DNA of 64,000 bases from Lojkania enalia (GCA_010094045.1 ML986583.1:157951-221950); one strand, 5' to 3'. Numbered from the stretch's first letter, positions 22,141 through 35,003 are shown. Made by a program: numbers and translations. The notes: generated by a model not told the origin, from the letters alone.

Positions 22141-25100
22141 TTATTATACTACCCCCCTCCTTATAGGCTAATAGTCCCTATCTGTGCTGGTTTGGGAGGG
22201 AATTGGGGCTATTATAGATAGGTTCTAGTATAAAGAAATTTCTTTAAGAAGGTATTTACTAGTAAGGGCTAATACGCGCGGTTGCCTATAGAGATATGTT
22301 TATTAACGTAATATTAAGTAAGGTTTTTCGCGGTGAGTGTAATTGACCTATATATTAGCTAGTAACTACTATCGTAATGGTTTATTAATATTGTAATTTC
22401 GTCGCGTATAGTAACGAGTGTTTACTAGCCTTAGTATATTACCAGGTTGCTATTAACTAAGCTTCCTTAACTAAACAATAACTTCTACTCCGTACGTATT
22501 ATTACGTGTCCCTAGAACCGTTAATTATTAAAATATTGCTAACGCCTTATAGAAAAAATTAATTAATATACTACTCCGCCCGCCTCTTAGAGCCTCTTTA
22601 AAGGCCTTTTAGGTTATCTACCTTTAGGCTACGCGTGCGCTCGCCCGCGGGCAGTATATAATATTTATCTTTTAGTCCCTAAAATTAAAAAAATGCGAGT
22701 ATTATACCTCGTAAAATAAAAAGTGCAACCCCGTATAAATCGCATCTAATACTAGTAGGGTACTTGCTACTAACGTACTTATAGATCCCCTCCTACTATA
22801 AGGAGGAGTTTCTAGTCCTCTAGGGCTATCTTAAACTATAAGCAGCAGCCCGATATATAGGGGATAAGGAGGATAAAAAGGTAGCCTTTAAGGCTGTTTC
22901 AGAGTCCGCTTACAGTCTAGCGCTTATAGCCTAGGTTGTAAAGAGTTAGGAAGATAGCCTTCCTGCAGCTAGTATCTAGATAGCTTTATTCTACTAGGGT
23001 ACTAAGTTGCTCTATTAGGTTTCAGCCTTAGAGGCTCTAGTATCTAGCTTTTAGACTAATATCGCGGCGCTCTCAGGCGGCTAAGGATAAAGTAGAGGAG
23101 GTTTAAGGGGAGTCTAGAGGGAAAGAAGGGGAAGGAGGGTAGAGGAGGAGAGAACTGGGGAGGTATCTAACAGCCTACTATTAGACCCTCCGGATTCTAT
23201 AGAGGAGTAATTTCGGGCCTGTACTTTAGTTTTTAAATCTACTACTTAACTCTTATACGTTATTATCTACCAGGTAATCTATATTCTCTATACCATCTTT
23301 ATATACCTTAATCTATTTAGTTAGGGTTTTTAAGGGTCCTAGCTAATTCGGATACTTATTATAAAAAGCTCTCAGCTTATAAGGCGAACCTATAAAATTT
23401 GAGGCTTTATACTAGACTAGGTTAGAATTATATCCTACCCATTTTATACAGTATTTAAGGGTCTTATAATACAGCTTACTAGCTAGTATTTCCTCAACCT
23501 CCTACTCTTCTACCCTCTTAATAGCGATAGCGGGTGGTTTCGGAGCTTTTTACTCTAGTAGAGGGTCCTGGGGGTTCTTATACAGTAGGTTTAGTACGAA
23601 GATATTATATATTCTCGACCCTGGGGGTAGCTGTAGATAGTACGAGTTTTCAACCTATTCTAGTACTTTAAAAGGGCCCTCCTATTAATTAGATAGCTTT
23701 CGGCTTAGTCTCTAAACCGTAAGGTTCTTAGTATTTAGGTAGACTATATTACTAATCTGCTAATTAATTAGTCGCTAGTAATAATTAATAATAGATTATA
23801 TACGATCCTAAACCTTCTTAATATTAGCCTTTATAATTTCCTAGGCTGTATATATACGAGTTACTAGAGCTAAAGTATTCTTACAATTTAATTTGTCTAT
23901 TATAGTAATAGGATTAATAGAATATTTCTAATCTCAACTCTAACGGGGCTTAGATCTGTATAGAATCTGATATAGGGATATTCCGATAGTTATATAAGGT
24001 AGAGTTGCTTGTACTTAGTCGATTATAGGTAATAGAGAACTCTAATTATTTTAGTAGAAGGATATAAAAGGGCGCAGTCTCTGATCGATATACTTATTTA
24101 TAATCTCTATTTGTCCGTTAGTCTCTTTATAATAAGTAGTAGATAGTTTAATCTTTATACCTAAGATATAGCAGAATTTAGACTAGAAACTAGATATAAA
24201 CTAAGGTCTTTAGTCTAAAATAATAGTTTCAGGCGTATAGCTAAAGCGGTATACCTATTAAATAAATAATTCGGCTATTCCCCGTACGTTAATTATATAA
24301 TAGTAGAAAATAGATACTACTTATTTAGACAGGCGATTAATTACCACTATAATCTAATTATATCCGGACTTATCTATAGGGAAATTCTTAAAATTAATGT
24401 ATAGATGCTGTATTAGTTAATTTAGTATAGGAAGTAGGTAGATAAAACCTAGGGTTTAGGTTTATATTAGATAAGCTTTATAGTATAGGATATAATTCCG
24501 TATATATTGTTTGTAAGTAGCCTCTATACCCTTCTAGTAGTACTTCTAGGATAGTAACTAATAGGTTTTAGTAGCGCTTGGGTATGCAGAGGATACTTAG
24601 TTATAAGCCTCTTATATAAGTCGCGTGTAAAGGCCTGAATCTAATAGAATATATAAGTAATTGTTGTAGAGGAGTAGTCTATTCTCTATTTAATACTTAT
24701 AGGGTAAAAGTATACGTTCCTACGTAAAGGAGGCTCGGTTTTCCTATAGTAATACGTCGATCAACTCTAGAGAGTCTAGTAATATAACCTGCTTCTAGCC
24801 TTTAATAACGTTTAGTATAGCTACTTAAGTTATTATTTAGGTAATATAAGACTAGGCTAATTCGGCATTAATTTGGGGGTGAAGTTAATACGGTCTAAGT
24901 AGGACTCTTAACTAGTTATCAGTTTAAACCGCTTTTAAGTTTTCTATATCTTATTCGTAATAACTAAGGATATCTATTCTAGTATTATTCTTATCTAGGG
25001 TGTACTCGATTTGGAACTAATACTAAGCTAATTCCTCGGTCCAGCAAACTTAACAAGTATTAAGTACCTTTATAGTTATGAAATATTCGAGTAAGCGATA

Positions 25101-27366
25101 ATTAGTATATACTAGAGTTCTAGTAGCTACTAAAGTAAGTTCTACCCTCTATTACTTAAACGCAGTAATAATTGCGAATAGTTTCTTATTATAGATCTCC
25201 CAGTTTAGTTCTAAACCGGATAGAACCTTACTATAGAACGCTATAGGGTACTATTTTCCGTTAGAATATTTCTATAATAGTACTCCTACAACTACTCTAT
25301 TAGAGGTATTAGTTTCTATTTTTGTTTCTAACGCAGGGTTAAAGTAGTAGAGAGTAGGTATACTTAATAGAGCTGACTTTAATTTCTTAAAGGTAATATT
25401 ACATTCTAAAGTCTATATAAAAAAGGTTATAGGGCTCTATAGTACGATAATTAGCTTTATAATACGTAAGAATTCTGGTATAAACTGTTGGTAGAATCTA
25501 GTAAAACCTAAGAAGGATTTCACACCCGTTATAGTAGTAGATAGCTGCTAGTTGTATAGTACTTCCACCTTCTCTAGGTTAACCTTAAGGCCTTTATTTA
25601 AGAGGATATAGCTAAGGTATTTAGTTTAGGTAACATAGAATTCGCTCTTCTTAATATTAACTTATAACCCTACTTAACGTAATCTTTTAAGAACTTTCTT
25701 AACGTAGATAGCATATATCGCCTTATCTTCTAAGTAGATAAGGATGTCGTCTAAGTAAGCAATATAGAAGTTATCTAGGTAGTTAATTAGTACGTTATTT
25801 ATATAGTACTAGTAAGTTGCTAGACTATTATATAATTTAAAAGGTAGAACTTTATACTTATAGGTTCTGTATCGAGTCTGAAAGGTAGTATATTCCTTAA
25901 AACTAGGGTCTATTCTAATCTTGTTAAAGGCTGCGCGAATATTAAACTTAGTAAAGATTACTACCTTAGTAGGTCTAGATAAGAGTTTATCTATATACGG
26001 TATTAGATATATATTCTTATAGGTAAGAGTATTAAGTTTACGATAATCTATATAGATATATAGGTCGCTATTAGGTTTACGGACGCAAAGGATTAGAGAT
26101 ATAAAGAAGCTTCGACTCTACTTAATATACCTATACTATAGATTATCTATAATATACTTCTTAGTTACCTCCAGCTCCTTAATATTCTGCTTATACAACG
26201 GGCTGTAACTATTAGGGAGGAGTTCTGTAAAGACAATCTTATAATTATAAGGGCGGTATTCTAGTAATTAATAAGCCGCAGTTTTACTAAATATATTCTA
26301 ATACCTATAGTATTTAGATAGCAATTGAAGATTTACTAGTACTTTGTTTTCAGCCTTATCTTCTAGCTCTAGGGCTTACTTGTCTTTAATCAGCCGCTCA
26401 ATTTCGTATAGAGACGTAGAGAAAAACTCGTTCTCTTTTCTCTTTATGTTAAAGTAGAAAGTATTAGCTAAGATAAGAGTAATAATAGAAGAACGGACTT
26501 TCTTTAGATTAGGTTCGGACTTTATTTTATACGGGCGTATAGGAGTTCTGAGCTTATTTAGACTATAGGCTATAGGAGACTAATATAGTTTTAGCAGTTT
26601 TAGTAGACCCTTAATATAATAGATAGTCGGACTGCGGGACTACTAATACTAATCCTTTTCCTATAGAGCGTCGCGTTGCTAGATGTCTAGCTCTACCTTC
26701 TTATCGCGTGCTAGCTAAGTTAATTATATAAGAAGAGGAGGTGAAGGATTATAAATAGTAGGATACTTAGAGGGCTATATAATCCGATTCTTATCCGTAT
26801 CTAGCTGGAGTTGAAAATAACATAACTATTTAATACTAATAATATAATTCTAAGTACCTAGATCTATAATAATAAATAGGTAGTTTTAGATAGTTCTCCT
26901 ATTAATTCGCAGGTGTAAGCGGATATACTAATTAACTAGGGTTTAGATTCGGTCCTAAAAACCTTTAACAGTAATTTTAAAGGGTAAGCGCTGTATCGAC
27001 ATATATAGAGCTTAGGAGAGTAATCTAGCTACCGTAGAATTAAGGAATAAGAAGCCTTAAGCGCCTATATTAACAAGGGCATTTAGTTGTATACCAACGC
27101 CTTTTAAATATAGAATAGTAGGGATTTAGAAGTACTTTCCTCCAAATAAATATAATAAATCAATATTTAATAAGTTGTACTTACTTAAGCCTAGAATAGA
27201 GAGTTTTTCTAGACATTTCTGTTTCCCACCTGAAAACTATCTAGGTAGTACTTATTTACGTCCAGGAACTCTTCTTCCTTAATCTTCTCTTATTTAACTT
27301 CTATCTCTTATATTTTAAGGACTGTATATTCGTTCGCGAAGTATCCTGGTTTACTATAGTTATAGT

Positions 27367-27949
27367 AATTACCTAGGGTCGTATACCTTTCAGGTGTAAG
27401 AGTCTTACTAGGTTGTTAGAGAGCGATCGTAGTAGAATAAGGTGTTAATACTAGGGTAGATTGGGGTAGTATTAGATTGTAGGTTACCTTAGATAAACTC
27501 TTAGAAGCCTTCCGGTACTAATCTAAATTTGTTTTAGCTGCAACTTATAGGCTGATAGTTCGTTCTAAGAGATTAGAAATGCTTCTCCTTTCTATATCGT
27601 AGGCTGTTAAGTAGGCGACTATAGCGTTAAAGGAGCCTTTCTATATAAGCTTAAAGCTAAGGTTTAGTATCCTTAGGCTAGGGAGAATCTTATTCTATAG
27701 GTAGAAGAACTACTTAGATTAGGATACAGATCCCCTAATAGCTATACTAATAAAACGAGCTTTAAAAGTTAGAAACGCTTCTCCCTTATTTATCTTTAAG
27801 ACCTAAAACGCCTATTGCGCCTCTATCTCTTTATTACCTATAATAAAATACAATTGTAGAAGCGAAATTATTTCTTTAGCATTCTTAAACCGATACTAGT
27901 CCGATTTAGCTAGGTATTTTAGCTCTAAATACCCTTTCGCAGTACTAGA
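27367..27949. repeat. 583-bp segment duplicated across the assembly gap (left copy)
   Basis: This segment appears identical to 27960-28542. The two copies lie either side of ten Ns. In a heavily mutated element, two perfect copies meeting at a gap are best explained as unmerged overlapping contig ends. Confidence 0.9.
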
Positions 27950-27959
27950 NNNNNNNNNN
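27950..27959. other. Assembly gap of ten N
   Basis: Ten undetermined bases lie within the gypsy internal region. The round number suggests a placeholder rather than a measured length. Confidence 0.98.
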
Positions 27960-28542
27960 AATTACCTAGGGTCGTATACCTTTCAGGTGTAAGAGTCTTA
28001 CTAGGTTGTTAGAGAGCGATCGTAGTAGAATAAGGTGTTAATACTAGGGTAGATTGGGGTAGTATTAGATTGTAGGTTACCTTAGATAAACTCTTAGAAG
28101 CCTTCCGGTACTAATCTAAATTTGTTTTAGCTGCAACTTATAGGCTGATAGTTCGTTCTAAGAGATTAGAAATGCTTCTCCTTTCTATATCGTAGGCTGT
28201 TAAGTAGGCGACTATAGCGTTAAAGGAGCCTTTCTATATAAGCTTAAAGCTAAGGTTTAGTATCCTTAGGCTAGGGAGAATCTTATTCTATAGGTAGAAG
28301 AACTACTTAGATTAGGATACAGATCCCCTAATAGCTATACTAATAAAACGAGCTTTAAAAGTTAGAAACGCTTCTCCCTTATTTATCTTTAAGACCTAAA
28401 ACGCCTATTGCGCCTCTATCTCTTTATTACCTATAATAAAATACAATTGTAGAAGCGAAATTATTTCTTTAGCATTCTTAAACCGATACTAGTCCGATTT
28501 AGCTAGGTATTTTAGCTCTAAATACCCTTTCGCAGTACTAGA
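27960..28542. repeat. 583-bp segment duplicated across the assembly gap (right copy)
   Basis: The right-hand copy of 27367-27949. After it the sequence continues uniquely, as expected if the true sequence contains the segment once. Confidence 0.9.
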
Positions 28543-29376
28543 GATATATCCCTATACTAACGTTATGCGTGCACGCTCTGTTGGATAGTAATCTATATTA
28601 ATCTTAAGTTGGTCCAGGATTAAAGCTTACTATTATTTAAATATAGGTTTACTACTATCTATAAAGCTTTTAATCTTAGGCGTGCGTTTAGTAAGGTAGG
28701 TTTAAGGGGGTTTAGGGGTGGCTAAGAGGTTTCTTACTAGGGGAGTTGTAAAAGTTTCTTAATATATTATTAGTTCTGATTCGGTAGTTTATAGAGGTTG
28801 ATCGGGACTAATAGTTCTCTATTATATTAAGCATATAATCTCCTTTTATAAAATTGCGATTTATTTCTTAAGGGTTTATTTACTCCGATTTCCCTCTAAA
28901 TTAGATAGGTTCTTTATTACAGGCCCTATAGAGAGGGGTCCGCCTGTCGCAGGGCCCCCTATAAGAGGTAACGGTTGTTCTACACGCGTAGATAGAAGCT
29001 TACTCTTGCTATAACTTACGCGTATATTAGTTCTAGTACAGGAATTAGAAGGTGAATTATAGTTAGATATCAGCGGTTGCCTCCGATTCTGATGGGTTAT
29101 TAGTAGTCTCTAAGTTTCTACCTAGGCGTACTCTACGCGGCTTTTCTAAAGGCAATCCTAATCACAGGGGATAGGAAGTTTTAAACCTAAAGGCTTTAGT
29201 TAATAGAAGGTCTCTAAGATTCTGTCTAGGTAACTGAATAATTTAATATAATAGTATATAAGTATTATAACCTAAACTAAATCGGGCGTATTTTAGACTT
29301 AGACGTATTCAAATAAACAATTAATACGATATTATTAAAGAGGCCGTTACTAGTAGTATTAAGTTCTTCTATATAA

Positions 29377-29647
29377 TGTAACGGCGCAGGTAAGATAATA
29401 GGTCTGAATACGGCACAAATCTACTTAGAGGTATATAGGAGTACGTGGGGGATTAGAAACCTGAGAATTCTATTAACACCTATAGGCCTTGTACGAAAGG
29501 ATATAGAAGAACTACTAAGCTACTTATAAGGGAGTATACAACTATATACGGAAGAGAAAAGAGGTAGAACTAGGGGTAGAATAAGATAAGCGAAAAGCTT
29601 TAGGATAAGATTGTATATAAAGCTTTTCGTAGAACGATTTCTTTACA
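29377..29647 (-). repeat. Right LTR (5' LTR) of the gypsy element
   Basis: Begins TGTAACGGCG and ends TTTCTTTACA on the plus strand, keeping the canonical TG...CA ends. It aligns along its whole length with 21870-22140. Confidence 0.9.
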
Positions 29648-32600
29648 TCGTTATAATATTAAGTAGAGATTCTAGAAGCTTAGGATATTAAGATCTTCTA
29701 GGTTAAAGGTGCTTTATAATACTAAGAAGTAACTAGCAGTATTAATAGGCTTTATAAGCTCTATAATAGTTTTAGTACTAGTATTAAGTATAATAAAAAG
29801 ATAGGATAATAGGTATTAACTATTAGAACTAGCTGCGATGGTAGCTCTAAACCTAAATTAATTAGTAAAATCTATAGTAGCTTTAGCTCTATAGCTTAAA
29901 ACTATATAGGCTAAGTAGTATTAGTATTAGCTATTACTGCTTAATAGATAGATTATAGACCCTAGCTTAAATACCTATATTACTAATAGCAAGTTTTATA
30001 GCTAGAGAATAATATAGTAGCCTAGACTAGACAACTACGTATATATAGGGGGATAGCTGCTACTAATTTAAGAATAGAGAGAAGTCTAGCTGTAGGTATA
30101 GACGCCTACTAGAATTAAGACTATCCTACTCTTATATATTATATACATCCTAGAGATGTTTATAAGTATAATTAGTCTCTTATACTATAGTATAGTAGGG
30201 ATCTATTTTAACTTAGGACGAAACTATCTATATTAGATAGATCTATTAAATATTATATACCATCTTAGGCGCACGTCTAAATATTAGCTAATAGATATAG
30301 AGGATAGTATACAACTATCTCTATCGGTATATATAGTATAGTATAGACTAAGGCCTTTTTACGTAGCTTATAAGTAGCTAGAACTTACACCTATATAAGT
30401 TTATAGGGTATTTAGCTATATTAGCTAGAAGGTAGTTACTTATCTACCTACTTATATTAATAGGTTTAAGTTGATTAAGTAGTAGTAGTAGAGAAATCAA
30501 GCTCTAAAGTAGATAGAATATACTGTCTACATCCAGTCTAAACTCTATAAAATAGTAAGTAGAAGAGCTCTTTAAGAACTAGCCTAGAGACTATTTAAGA
30601 GACTAGGGATAGATTTAGTCTAGATACGCGATCGGTTAGAGCGCTATTATAATAGAGACCTCTAGATATTCTATATAATCTGCTAGTATAGTAGGTAGTA
30701 TAAGACCTACTGCCTGCTAAATAAGAATATAATAACGCTATAACGTATAGTATAGAGATTACTAGTTAAGCTTAAAGCTTAGTTTAACGCGTAGGTTAAA
30801 GCTATTAAGCTTAACAGCGAGCGCGGATATTCTAAGATACTTAATATCTTTAAAAACCTAGGAATCTTAGTAGAACTATAAGTAGAGTATACTAAAGAGT
30901 AGAATAGTCTAATAGAGAGAGTAGGGTAGTTGCTAGTCGTATAGAAAAGAGCTATAAGGATAGACGCAGAGCTACTAATAGAGGTATTAAACGAGTACCT
31001 ACTCTTAGTAGTCTATCTCCTTAATTATACGCCGACCGAAGCTCTAGACTAGTATACCCTATATAAAGTAGTACGCGGAACTAGACTATTAGTAGCTTAT
31101 CTTAATATACTAGAAGCTAAAGTATATATCCTAAATTACTACCTATACTAGAGAGAGAAACTACAATCTTACGCGCTAATTAGACGTCTTATAGAATATA
31201 ACTCTAGAAATATCTATCGCATCTAGATATTAGAGCTAGATAGAGTTATCAGGACTAGAGATATTATTCTACTACCTATAGAATTATATAAAGATCTTAT
31301 CTTTCTAGACAAGTAGATACTATATCTAGTAGCTATAGTACTTAATATTAAGGAGAGTTATAAGCTGAATAATATAGAGCTTAAATAGATACTAGATTAA
31401 TTAACTCCTTAATCGCGTAAGAAGACGTTAAATAATAAGCTTAAGTAGCAGATTAAGTAGCAGCTTAAGTAGGAGCTAGGTTAGTAATAATTAAGTAAGC
31501 TGGCTAAAGTAGAGTATCTAGCAGTTAGCGGTATTATAACGCTAGAAGACACCCTAAAACTGTATAGTTAAGACGATTACGATAAGTATCTAGAGGTAAT
31601 AACTAGCCTTTCTAAGAGCTAGTATTAGATTAAGCTAGAAGTAGAAGCTCTAGACTAATAATTAAATAATATAAACAAACGCGACGAAATTAATAGTTAG
31701 CTTAATACTAGAAATATTATAGAGACTAAAACTTATAAAATACCCCGTATATACTATATAGCGTTTATAAAAGTATTATAGTAGAAGACGAGTAGTAATA
31801 TACTAGCTAATTAGCCCAGGATTAGTCTATATAGAGATTAGCTGCTATTTCTACTAAAGTAATAGAAGCAGCTTAAAAGGCATCTATTTAGAATCGAATT
31901 TAAGAAAGTAGCAGTAGTAGAGCTTTAGAGCTGCTGTAGCAAGGGCTATCTAGTTTATATAATAGAGACTAGAGCTAGTATATAGCCAGAGATTAAGCTT
32001 CTACCGCTAATGTAGGTATTTATATATAAATTCGATAAGAATAGATATCTATATAAGTTTAAAGCTAGGCTAGTTATTAGAAGAGACTTATAGCAGGACT
32101 AGGGAGATATATATATAGCTACTCTAGCAGCACAAGTATTCCGATTCCTAGTTACTCTAGCAGCAGCTTTTAGACTACACGCCTATTAATACGATATTAC
32201 TAATACTTTCTTAAATATACTGCTAGATAGACTAATATACGCCTATATACTAGAAGGATTTACGTAGGAGCTAGGTGAGCTGCTAGAGATAAGGAAAGCT
32301 CTCTATAGCCTGAGAGATGCTCCTCTACTCTAGTATAAGTACCTTAAGAGCTTGCTACTTAAGCTAGAACTATAGCCAATCTAAGAGGTCCTATATCTAT
32401 TTAGAAGTAAGAGTCTAATAGTATTCTTCTATGTTAACGATATATTTGTTCTAGTTTATCTAGACTACCTTACTATATATTAGTAATTTAAAGTAGGCTT
32501 AAAATTATAGTATGAGCTACGCTTATTTAGATAGCTCTAGTAGTTCCTAGGAATTAGAATAGTCCGAGACTAAGATGCAGGTAGAATCTAGCTTAGTTAA

Positions 32601-33414
32601 AACTCGTTTATTAATAAGGTCGCAGCTAAGTATAGACTGTAGAAGTAGGGGTAGAGAAGCTATCCTGCGGTACCTCTAGTCGATAACTATCTAGCATTAA
32701 GTATAGAGGAGCTAAACTATCAGAGAACTAAATATTATTAGCAGCTAGTTAGATCTCTAAGATATCTAGTAGTTTACACGCGCCTAGACATCTTAAGAGC
32801 TTATTTAGCTCTAGCAACCTATCTTAAGAATCCAGGACAGAGTTATATTCGAGTAGTAGAGCACGTCTAGAGATATATAATTAGTATGAGAGGGCTAGGC
32901 TTGTAAGCATCTAGACTAGATTAGGAAAACGCAACCTACCTCAACAACGAGTATAAGCTACTATTCTATAGAATATTAGACGCAGTATTCGCGGATAATT
33001 AAAAGACGCGTTATAGCTCGCAGGGCTATCTATTTAAGCTCTATAGCCTGCCTATCGACTAGAAAGTGATAATATAGCGCTCGGTCACCAAGTCGACGAC
33101 TGAGGCTAAGCTGCTAGCTCTATCCGTAGCAGGCAGCGAGCTGCAATAGTGGACTAGGGTCTTTAATTACGTAGGGTTTAGCATAGAGATAGTCCCTACG
33201 CTATTTTGTAACAATCAGCAAATAGTAGGTATTGCTACTAAAGCAGTAGATAGACTATAGACTAGGCTACGTTATATAGACACTCATCAGATGTGGATTC
33301 GATAAGAAGTTGAAGCAGGAAGGTTACAGGTTAGCTGGAAGCCGACGAACCAGATGCTAGTAGACGGTCTTATAAAGGCACTGCCTAAGCAGAAGTACCT
33401 TACCTTTTTAAAGC

Positions 33415-33564
33415 AGCTCGGTCTTATAAAGGCACCTAGACCAGTTGACTAGGAGGCAGCCTTGCTATTCACTGCAGCTGGGGGGGTGTGTTACGGCTAT
33501 ATAAAGGTACCTAGACCAGTTGACTAGAAGGCAGCTTTGCTATTCACTGCAGCTGGGGGGGTGT
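33415..33564 (+). repeat. 75-bp tandem duplication at the polypurine tract/LTR junction
   Basis: Two units with a 75-bp period each contain the end of the copia pol region, the G7 purine tract and the first bases of the LTR (TGTTACGGCTA at 33489 and 33564). They differ at a few transition positions. Confidence 0.85.
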
Positions 33565-33689
33565 GTTACGGCTAAGCTATTCACAGTTAGCCCCTTGGCA
33601 GGTCCAGGGATATATATGTAGCATGTCTCGCATTTCTAGTCAATAGACGCAGTTTTTCCAACCCTCATTAGAGCTAGCCAGCTCTGACA
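33564..33689 (+). repeat. Right LTR of the copia element
   Basis: Starts TGTTACGGCTAAGC, ends CTCTGACA, and is followed directly by ATATA, matching the 5 bp in front of the left LTR. Confidence 0.93.
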
Positions 33690-33694
33690 ATATA

Positions 33695-34072
33695 TATATA
33701 CTCATTGCATCAAACTTGTAGTATCACCATCGCTAAGGAGTGCCTCAAATGAAGATATTGATGAGTTAAGTTTAAATCAAACTAAGTTGATCGAACTCAT
33801 CTGGAAATTCTCTCCTGCTTACCAATGTTGAATTGGCTAGCCCCGTTGTCAAGTCCGCATTGCCCTGCGCTAAGTCTATGCGCGTCCTGTATCGCGGCAA
33901 CTACGGATCTGTCCGAAAAGTCCGCGCCTTCTGTTGTGCCCTTGGATCCCTCTCAACAGGCTGTTCCACTGGATCTTCGGTATTCATCTTATACATCCTT
34001 CCTTCTCAAACTTCCATTCATGCACCACCATTTCATTAGTACCCTCAGGCTTACAAAATCTGCCGCCAGGTC
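33695..34072. other. Flank between the copia element and the pseudogene
   Basis: About 380 bp. It starts with a TA dinucleotide run and holds no gene I can support. Confidence 0.4.
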
Positions 34073-34783
34073 TTATACATCCTTGGCTTCGCGGCTTCTG
34101 AAAGCGTACTTGCGCCTCTTCTCATCCATATTCGAGACGTCCCCTTCTAGATCAAATATATGGAAAAAGTAAACGCTTATCGCGTTGCTTTGTAACTCGT
34201 CGCCGTCGTCTCGGCAATAATCCCAAATGTTTACTTTTATTCCACTCATGTTGACTTTAAATAGCGAGCAGCAGGCTTTAATTGCGAAATATTCGAAGAT
34301 ATCCATAGTGGTGCCTTTCCATGTGCAAGTGGGATCGCCCGTGCTGATCGACATCAAGCTACACAGACCAAGTAGGGCGGGAACAACCGCTGCGACTAGC
34401 GTGGCTATAGTGATATCTGATTCTTTTGCAGTTTTGTGTTGATTGATAATATAAGCGTAGTGCTTAGGAAAGTATGTGAATTTCGCAGGAATTTTGGGTG
34501 CTGTAACGAGATAATACGAACCTCTTTCATCGCGGGTTGCAAGTAAAGGGTGAAAAATACTGCCATTATGGAGGTTATCTTAGAAAATAAATTTGGGTAC
34601 CTGGCCCTTGACCTTTTTCATGAGAAGCTCTTTGTTCTCTGCACGCCATCGACTTAGTTCATAGATGATAGGTCCTATGGTTGTAATGCATATTCTTTGA
34701 GTCAACTTATGTTCTTTGGCACTATCGGTAAGGTGAGCGGCGCTAGATTGGAGAAAGACGAAGGTGATTGGATCGGCTACTTG
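34073..34783 (-). pseudogene. Degraded gene for a membrane-associated protein, in-frame stop
   Basis: On the minus strand one frame stays open for 237 codons from a plausible acceptor (GCTAAAC branch, CCTTAG) at 34784 to the stop at 34073, except for a single TAA at 34582-34580. That stop follows PKFIF and precedes DNLHNGSIFHP. Restoring CAA (Gln) would need one C to T reversal in CpA context, the preferred RIP change. After the stop the frame has no Met until near 34354, so the downstream part cannot easily be its own gene. Contents are an amphipathic helix (YELSRWRAENKELL), a hydrophobic segment (ITIATLVAAVVPALLGL) and an acidic C-terminus. The family is not recognised. The upstream exon was not resolved, and an unusual intron removing the stop cannot be excluded. 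Confidence 0.5.
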
Positions 34784-34905
34784 CTAAGGCGTTTAGCACA
34801 AAGATGGGGCTAACTTAAGATTTCACTTGGGGAACTTATCCTTTTCATGTTTTTTATCTGTATCTATATAATAAAAATTAGATGTATTTTAAATCAGTAA
34901 ATATT

Positions 34906-34989
34906 GGGCCGGTAACTCAGTGGTAGAGTGTAGGACTGCAGTTATCGTCTGTTTTCCCGAAGTCACCGGTTCGACTCCGGTTCGGCCCT
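34906..34989 (+). tRNA. tRNA-Cys (anticodon GCA), probable 12-nt intron
   Basis: The 5' end GGGCCGG pairs with TCGGCCC at the 3' end (last pair G-T). The D stem ACTC/GAGT pairs. Anticodon GCA is at 34938-34940 and the T arm CCGGTTCGACTCCGG is perfect, with B box GGTTCGACTCC at 34968-34978. The total of 84 nt is about 12 longer than a plain tRNA-Cys, which fits an intron after position 37 (about 34942-34953). With that intron the anticodon stem has one A-C mismatch and one G-U pair. The gene is followed by a T31 run that would act as a Pol III terminator. Confidence 0.85.
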
Positions 34990-35001
34990 TACATTACATT
35001 T

Positions 35002-35003
<2 letters not shown>

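Larger units (their letters stand above)
21870..29647 (-). mobile_element. Ty3/gypsy LTR retrotransposon nested in reverse orientation, RIP-mutated
   Basis: Two 271-bp LTRs (21870-22140 and 29377-29647), which I judge close to 90% identical by eye, enclose about 7.2 kb. On the minus strand the reverse transcriptase can be followed from about 26110 to 25740: FILCVRKPNSDLYIYIDYRKLN, then KVVIFTKFNIRAAFNKIRI, then the catalytic YLDD at 25757-25746 within AYLDDILIY. This order and these motifs are gypsy-type. A purine tract on the minus strand (AAGGAGGGGGG) adjoins the left LTR, which confirms the orientation. Many TAG/TAA codons interrupt the frames. Flanking 5-mers (ATATT and TCGTT) do not match as a clean target duplication. 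The copy contains a 10-N gap. Confidence 0.9.
20564..33694 (+). mobile_element. Ty1/copia LTR retrotransposon, RIP-mutated, split by a nested gypsy element
   Basis: The element is bounded by 125-126-bp LTRs and a 5-bp target duplication ATATA (20564-20568 and 33690-33694). Subtracting the inner insertion leaves about 5.3 kb, normal for copia. The plus strand carries gag remains after the left LTR and pol after 29650. RT motif YVND (32430-32441, YVDD with D to N) is present. An RNase H block follows, with SSQGYLFKLY (33013-33042) and KSTTEAKLLALS (about 33090-33126). The frame is full of TAG/TAA, largely where Trp or Gln codons belong, and TpA is common while CpA and TpG are scarce, the signature of RIP. 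A purine tract (GCTGGGGGGG) precedes the right LTR. Confidence 0.92.

Noticed and set aside
21865..29652. Target-site duplication for the gypsy element
   Set aside because: The 5-mers on either side (ATATT and TCGTT) do not match; they may have decayed, so I do not claim one.
33825..34442. Plus-strand frames next to the copia element
   Set aside because: They overlap the minus-strand pseudogene, which has the longer continuous and more protein-like frame.
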